NCBI RefSeq assembly: GCF_004210375.1
Contig: NC_134833.1
Span: 17,849,396 to 17,913,395 of the forward strand
Reading direction: 5' to 3'
Source: Tachypleus tridentatus
Lineage: Eukaryota; Arthropoda; Merostomata; Xiphosura; Limulidae
Length of the DNA stretch: 64,000 nucleotides
Shown: in pieces, positions 59,347-64,000 of the stretch
Layout: every line of letters starts with the position of its first letter
Numbering within the stretch: the stretch's first letter is position 1
Notes under the pieces: model-generated
Told to the model about the DNA's origin: nothing
Seen by the model: the letters and a program-made list of their open reading frames with translations, nothing else
The model's database searches: none
Made by a program: the position numbers and the translations under genes

Positions 59347-59462
59347 TGTTTGTTTTCTTATAGAAAAGCCACATCAGGCTATCTGCAGAGTCCACCAAGG
59401 GGAATCAAACTCCTGATTTTAACGTTGTAAATCCGTAGGCTTGCCACTGTACCAGCGGGGTA
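59347..59462 (-). repeat. SINE-C copy
   Basis: TGTTTTCTTATAGAAAAGCC tail, GGAATCAAACTCCTGATTTT B-box side, TTGCCACTGTACCAGCGGGG head. Confidence 0.85.
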
Positions 59463-60370
59463 CAATCTCTTTGTAAGCAAGGTATGGAGTTAAGCGTGCC
59501 TTTTAAGTAGTTTTGAACTATTTTTAATTACTAAAAAGGGTAACTTTTGGAACATAGGAGATGAAAACAGGGCCTTATGACCACCCAGCCAATCCCTCGT
59601 GCAAGTCACTGGTGAAATTAGATATATTAAGTTGTTACATGTTTCTTTACCATAGAGAATGCACAACGGTTAGCTAATTTGTTTTGCGTTAGACGGAAAA
59701 TCCTATATATTTGTTGTCTGTTATTTTTAAATGTATTTGGATTTCTCAATATATGAAGCCTCGGATTCTCTATACGTGTAAAGATACATATACAGCTAAG
59801 AAGAGTATCCTTTGAACAGATTATCAGGTGTCGCTGTTAGAGATAAAATGTTGTACCCAAATGAAATCTACTTTCCCACAAACAGTTGTTTCAAAAACTA
59901 TATACATATAACAATAGCTTCATTCTGAGTTTATTACATATATTTTATTACAGATTACAACAAGGAAGATTACAATTGGTGCTATCCCTTGCAACTAAAT
60001 AAGTTTTACTAGTAAAACTTCGGAACTTGAAAATAATTCCACCAGTTATCGAAACGTTGTATCTGTTCTAAAAACAAATGTCCTTGGTTTGTAAATAATG
60101 CAAGTCGTTATAAGATACATGTAACAATGTTTAGTTTCAAATAATTTATTTTCACTGTGCTCCTCGTGTTATTTAATATCCTCTGATTTTTATTATCATT
60201 TACACAAATAGCGAAATAAAAGTTCTCTTATAATTATCTGAATGTAAAGTTTCTTCTTTATAACCTTTGTTATCAAAACCGATATCCATATTTTCAGCGT
60301 TCTTTAAACTGTGTTAAGCCTCACGAAATACACGTAAAAACAAATATACGAGATTTGTTAATTTATTTCT
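59463..60370. other. no gene recognised
   Basis: Unique AT-rich sequence. Confidence 0.45.
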
Positions 60371-60379
60371 CTCCATTGG

Positions 60380-60654
60380 GTGGTCTGGCATGGCCAAGCG
60401 TGTTAAGGCGTGCGACTCGTAATCTGAGGGTCACGGGTTCGCATCCTGGTCGCGCCAAACATGCTCGCCCTTTCAGCCGTGGGGGCGTTATAATGTTACG
60501 GTCAATCTCACTGTTCTTTGGTAAAAGAATAGCCCAAGAGTTGGCGGTGGGAGGTGATGACTAGCTGCCTTCCCTCTAGTCTTACACTGCTAAATTAGGG
60601 ACGGCTAGCACAGATAGCCCTCGAGTAGCTTTGTGCGAAATTCGAAAACAAACC
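60380..60654 (+). repeat. SINE-A copy, complete, with TSD
   Basis: Head TCTGGCATGGCCAAGCGTG, B box CGGGTTCGCATCC, hairpin arms GCACA (60608-60612) and TGTGC (60632-60636). TSD CTCCATTGG at 60371-60379 and 60655-60663. A SINE-B/C-like head start (TTGGCTTAGTGGTAAGTCTG) follows at 60660-60682. Confidence 0.92.
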
Positions 60655-60682
60655 CTCCATTGGCTTAGTGGTAAGTCTGTAG

Positions 60683-60933
60683 GTTTGGTTTGTTTCGAAT
60701 TTTGCGCAAAGATACTCAAGGGCTATCTGCGCTAACCGTTCCTAATTTGGAGGGGAGGTAGCTAGTCATCACCACCCACCACCAACTCTTTTACCAACGG
60801 ATAGGGGGATTAACTGTAAAATTATAACGCCCCCACGGCTGAAATGGGCGAGCATGTTTGGTGGGACGGGGATTCGAATCCGTGAACCTTAGGTAACGAG
60901 TCGAGTGCCTTAACCACCTGGCCATGTCGGGCC
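60683..60933 (-). repeat. SINE-A copy, linked to a duplicated block
   Basis: GGTTTGTTTCGAATTTTGCG tail, B box GGGGATTCGAATCCG, head end GGCCATGTCGGGCC. The DNA beyond the head matches that beyond the SINE-A head at 17291. Confidence 0.9.
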
Positions 60934-61215
60934 TAACTATAAAATTACCTCTTTCAAAATTAGTTACGGGAATCGAAACATATTTTATTTTTGATATTTA
61001 GTATCACTCGAGGTTCATTGGGTGTGGTTTTGATTATTCTGAATCAAACAAAGTTGAATCATAGTATTTAATTTATTAATAACTATTCTCTTTCAAAATT
61101 AGTTACGGGTAATCGAAACATATTTTATTTTTGATATTTAGTATCACTCGAGGTTCATTGGGTGTGGTTTTGATTATTCTGAATCAAACAAAGTTAAATC
61201 ATAGTATTTAATTTA
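60934..61215. repeat. two tandem copies of the SINE-linked block
   Basis: TTTCAAAATTAGTTACGGG, then CACTCGAGGTTCATTGGGTG and CATAGTATTTAATTTATT, occurs twice (about 60952 onward and 61091 onward), with the related single copy at 17292-17427. Confidence 0.92.
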
Positions 61216-61270
61216 TTTTAATAGCTATTCTATTGCATCCACGTCTAATGATTTTTTCCTCATTTGTTTT

Positions 61271-61442
61271 TTAACAAAGTACAACTACAGTTCTTTACTG
61301 TTTCTCTAACAAAGTACAACTACTGTTCTTTACTGTTTCTTTAACAAAGTACAACTACAGTTCTTTACTGTTTTTCTAACAAAGTACAACTACAGTTCTT
61401 TACTGTTTTTCTAACAAAGTACAACTACAGTTCTTTACTGTT
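61271..61442. repeat. 35-bp minisatellite, 5 units
   Basis: TAACAAAGTACAACTACAG followed by TTCTTTACTGTTT. Landmark AACAAAG recurs at about 61273, 61308, 61343, 61378 and 61413. Confidence 0.93.
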
Positions 61443-61554
61443 ATCTATTTAATTTTGTATTGTATTCTTAAGTTGAAAATTTTCGATTTGCTTATAGAAT
61501 ATCAACATTTTATGTTAATAAGGAAAATGTTCAAGCCAACAGATTTTGTTTGTT

Positions 61555-61660
61555 CGAAGTTAAGCACAAATGAGCTATCTGTGCTCTGCTTATCACGGGT
61601 ATCGAAACTTGGTTTCTAGCATTCTAGAGCTGCAGATATACAGTTGTGCGACCCTGAAGG
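61555..61660 (-). repeat. SINE-B copy
   Basis: AAGTTAAGCACAAATGAGC tail side, CACGGGTATCGAAACTTGG B box, degraded head. Confidence 0.7.
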
Positions 61661-61902
61661 CATGAAGTTAATAACAGTTTATATGGACCAACTGTAATTT
61701 ATTACTATATTTATGAGAAATGAAGAACACAGTCAGTTCTTATTTATTTTTAAACTAAAAGTTATTATAAGAAGTTGTTAAAATAATTGGATGGTTTATC
61801 CAGTGGTACACAAATATACACGTTAGTCGTTTTATTCAGTTTTTAGTTAATTTGGGATTATGGTTTAACTTAAGAGTTGGTTTCTTTTAAAATTTTCTAA
61901 CA

Positions 61903-62300
61903 AATCCACACGGGGCTATTTCCGCATAGCTGTCTCTAATTTTGATTTGTTTTGTTTGGTTGATTTGGATTTCGTGCAAAGCCACACGAAAGCTATCTGC
62001 GTTAACCATCCCAAATTTAGCAGTATAAGAATAGAGGGAAGGCAGCTAGTCATCATCACTCACCGTCAACTCTTGATGTAGTTTTCTACCAAAGAATAGT
62101 GGAATGGATTGACCGTCACATTATAACACCTCACGACTGAAAGGGCAGGCATATTTGGTATAACGGGGACGAACCCGCAACTTTCAGATTACGAGTCGAT
62201 TGCCTTAAACACCTGGCCATGTCGGGCCTCCCTAAGTTTAGTAGTGATAAACTAGAAAGAAAGTAATTAGTAAACAGTACCAAACTAACAACTTCACAAT
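61903..62300 (-). repeat. old SINE-A interrupted by a second SINE-A
   Basis: CACACGGGGCTATTTCCGC to TCTCTAATTTT (61903-61944) and CTCCCTAAGTTTAGTAGTG to AGTAATTAGTAAACAG (from 62229) are two halves of one diverged SINE-A. A complete copy (61945-62228) lies between. Confidence 0.65.
61945..62228 (-). repeat. SINE-A copy nested in SINE-A
   Basis: TTGTTTTGTTTGGTTGATTT tail, GTGCAAAGCCACACGAAAGC, B-box region GGGGACGAACCCGC, head end GGCCATGTCGGGCC. Confidence 0.88.
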
Positions 62301-62429
62301 CCATAAATGATAATCATTGTTCAAGTGGCTCTCGACTTTATGGGATTTCTATTAGGTTCAGAAAAAGAGAAATTATTTCAAGCGCTTTTAATGGTATTTA
62401 ATCAATAATGTATGTTACATTATTATTAA

Positions 62430-63590
62430 TTACTTCCTGCTAATGATTCACAAGCTTCTGAATGTTACTGCTGTAAAATTCTTGGGATTTGGATGAAAAG
62501 AATGTAGAGAGGGTAGTTTGACATCTTCATGTGTTCCAAGCTCTTTTCCATCAAGATAGTTATGCAAACTTCGGAATAGATAATAATCAGATGGGACAAG
62601 GTCTAGAGAAAAAGATGGATGTGGAAGGCCTCCCAGTCTAACTCTTCAGTCTTTGCAGATGTGATCCTTGCTGCATGGGGTCGTGCATTATCCTGGTGTA
62701 ACACAGCACCTTTACGACTGGTCAAATCAGGCCTCTTTTCTTTCAGTGCAACATCCAAGCGCTTTAACTGTTGACAATAGAAGTCTGGTGTAATCGTAAC
62801 ATTGACTGGCAGCAACTCAAAGTGGATCACATCAACAATATCCCACCAAACGCTTAACAAGACTTTCCTTGGGTGGAGGTTCATTTTTGGCTGTGCTTTA
62901 GCCAGTTTACCTGCACTGAGCCATTGTCTGCGGCGCGTAACATTTTTATAAAATATCCATTTTTTCATCTCCAGTTATTAACCTGTCCAAAAAAGGTGAG
63001 TTACCTTCATAAGAGCATAGAGAAGTGCAAATGTCCACTCTTATTCTGAGGTTGGCTTCTGCCAAATTATAGGGGACCCATTTTCCAAGTTTTGACACCT
63101 TTCCAAGCTGTTGCGGATGACGGTAAACTGTTGAATAGGTTAAATTAAGCTTCTATACTAGTTCTTCAAGTGTTACAGCACAATCTTCATCAAGTGCAGC
63201 CAACAACAAATCATCATTAGACTCAACAGGACGACCTGAACTTAACCTGTAGTCACCTGATATGAACTTCTGAAACCACCTTCAACATTTTCTTCCATTG
63301 AGAGACTCCGCACCATAAACACCTTGAATGTTTCGTGTAGTTTCTGCTGAACTATTGCCTTTTTTAAACTCATAAAACATTATATGTCTAATGTGCTCCT
63401 CAGACACATCCATCTTCATAAGGGTTTATTTGATCAATGATCTGAAAAAGTGTAGTTGGGTTAGTTTTTTATTTGTCTGAACATTTTTATACACGTCCTA
63501 CTACATATTTTAGTCATTAAAACCTTTTACAAAGACAGAAATGATGATGCACTTTCTGTATTAAATATTCGGACATGTGGGATGACCCGA
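62430..63590 (-). mobile_element. mariner element, nearly complete transposase with frameshifts
   Basis: On the minus strand the transposase reads from MKMDVSEEHIRHIMFYEFKK (ATG near 63418) to the C terminus near 62460. D,D34D landmarks are all visible: TGDEKW (near 62975), HQDNARPHAA (near 62690) and PSDYYLFRSL (near 62585). Breaks include in-frame stops (after NGRKC and after EELV), one extra A in the run between GDE and KW, and a frameshift just before the PHP..S.DL segment. The right terminal repeat reads inward CGGGTCATCCCACATGTCCG and sits at TATA near 63590. The left terminal repeat was not located. It is a pseudogene of a different mariner lineage from the 38.6-kb copy, since both the terminal repeats and the protein differ. 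Confidence 0.88.
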
Positions 63591-63716
63591 TATATAACGA
63601 TAAAAATTATTTTGTTTGTCAGAAAACTCAAAATCGAGATGAATGTTTACGAGAACAGTGATAACATAAACATTAGTAAATAGTGTCTAAGCTATATTGT
63701 CAATCAATAACTGTCG

Positions 63717-63826
63717 TTCCCAGCAGGGACAGCGGTAAGTCTTCCGATTTACAATGCAATAATCAGAGGTTCGATTCCTTTCAGTGGATATAGTAAACAG
63801 CCCGAAATGGCTTGGCTATAAGAAAA
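63717..63826 (+). repeat. SINE-C copy
   Basis: CAGGGACAGCGGTAAGTCTT A box, AGAGGTTCGATTCCTTTC B box, GGCTTGGCTATAAGAAAAAC tail. Confidence 0.8.
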
Positions 63827-64000
63827 ACGTAAAATAACTTTGTTGTTTATCAGAGACAATTACTAACTTCGATATGATAAATTGATATATAGAAAATTTT
63901 TATAAAACACATAAATACAAGTAAACACTTAGTGGAGTGATTATATATCCAGTGAATAGTTAGAATCAGTGTTAATAGGGAAATTTATCGCCTATATTAA

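Overview
The window is eukaryotic: AT-rich, intron-containing and dense in tRNA-derived SINEs, mariner, hAT, TTAA-target and Penelope-like elements. An arthropod is most likely. The main SINE (called SINE-A here) resembles sequences I associate with horseshoe crabs and other chelicerates, but that is recollection and was not searched.

There is one complete host gene. NPRL3, a subunit of the GATOR1 complex that restrains mTORC1, lies on the minus strand from 47576 (ATG) to 24443 (TGA). I could trace 13 coding exons with GT-AG borders and compatible phases. They total 1677 nt and encode 558 residues, close to the roughly 570 of the vertebrate protein. Its introns carry a degenerate CR1-like LINE (intron 1), a Penelope-like fragment (intron 2), an internally deleted mariner (intron 4), a 408-bp TA-flanked MITE (intron 6), a 1.56-kb TTAA-flanked piggyBac-type element (intron 7), and a Penelope-like element plus a perfect foldback (intron 11).

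The left 24 kb holds no recognisable host gene. It contains about 16 SINE-A copies, many copies of two shorter tRNA-derived SINEs (SINE-B and SINE-C), a Jockey-type LINE remnant at 3.2-3.9 kb, a Penelope terminal foldback at 10.2 kb and a 52-bp minisatellite at 15 kb. Several SINEs are nested in one another, which orders the insertions.

Right of NPRL3 are a 55-bp minisatellite just upstream of the gene, then a broken hAT transposase (50.6-54.6 kb). About 70 bp of the hAT coding sequence has been amplified into a 34-unit satellite of about 2.4 kb. After it come a 22-bp minisatellite, a BED-type zinc-finger fragment with a SINE inserted almost at its start codon, more SINEs, and a nearly full-length frameshifted mariner transposase (62.4-63.6 kb).

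The most interesting signals are: (1) a hairpin shared at the 3' end of all three SINE families, with compensatory base changes; (2) the satellite array born inside a transposase ORF; (3) Penelope-like terminal repeats with a hammerhead-like core inside a long stem; (4) a block of unique DNA duplicated together with an adjoining SINE; and (5) the absence of SINE-A from about 32 kb around NPRL3.
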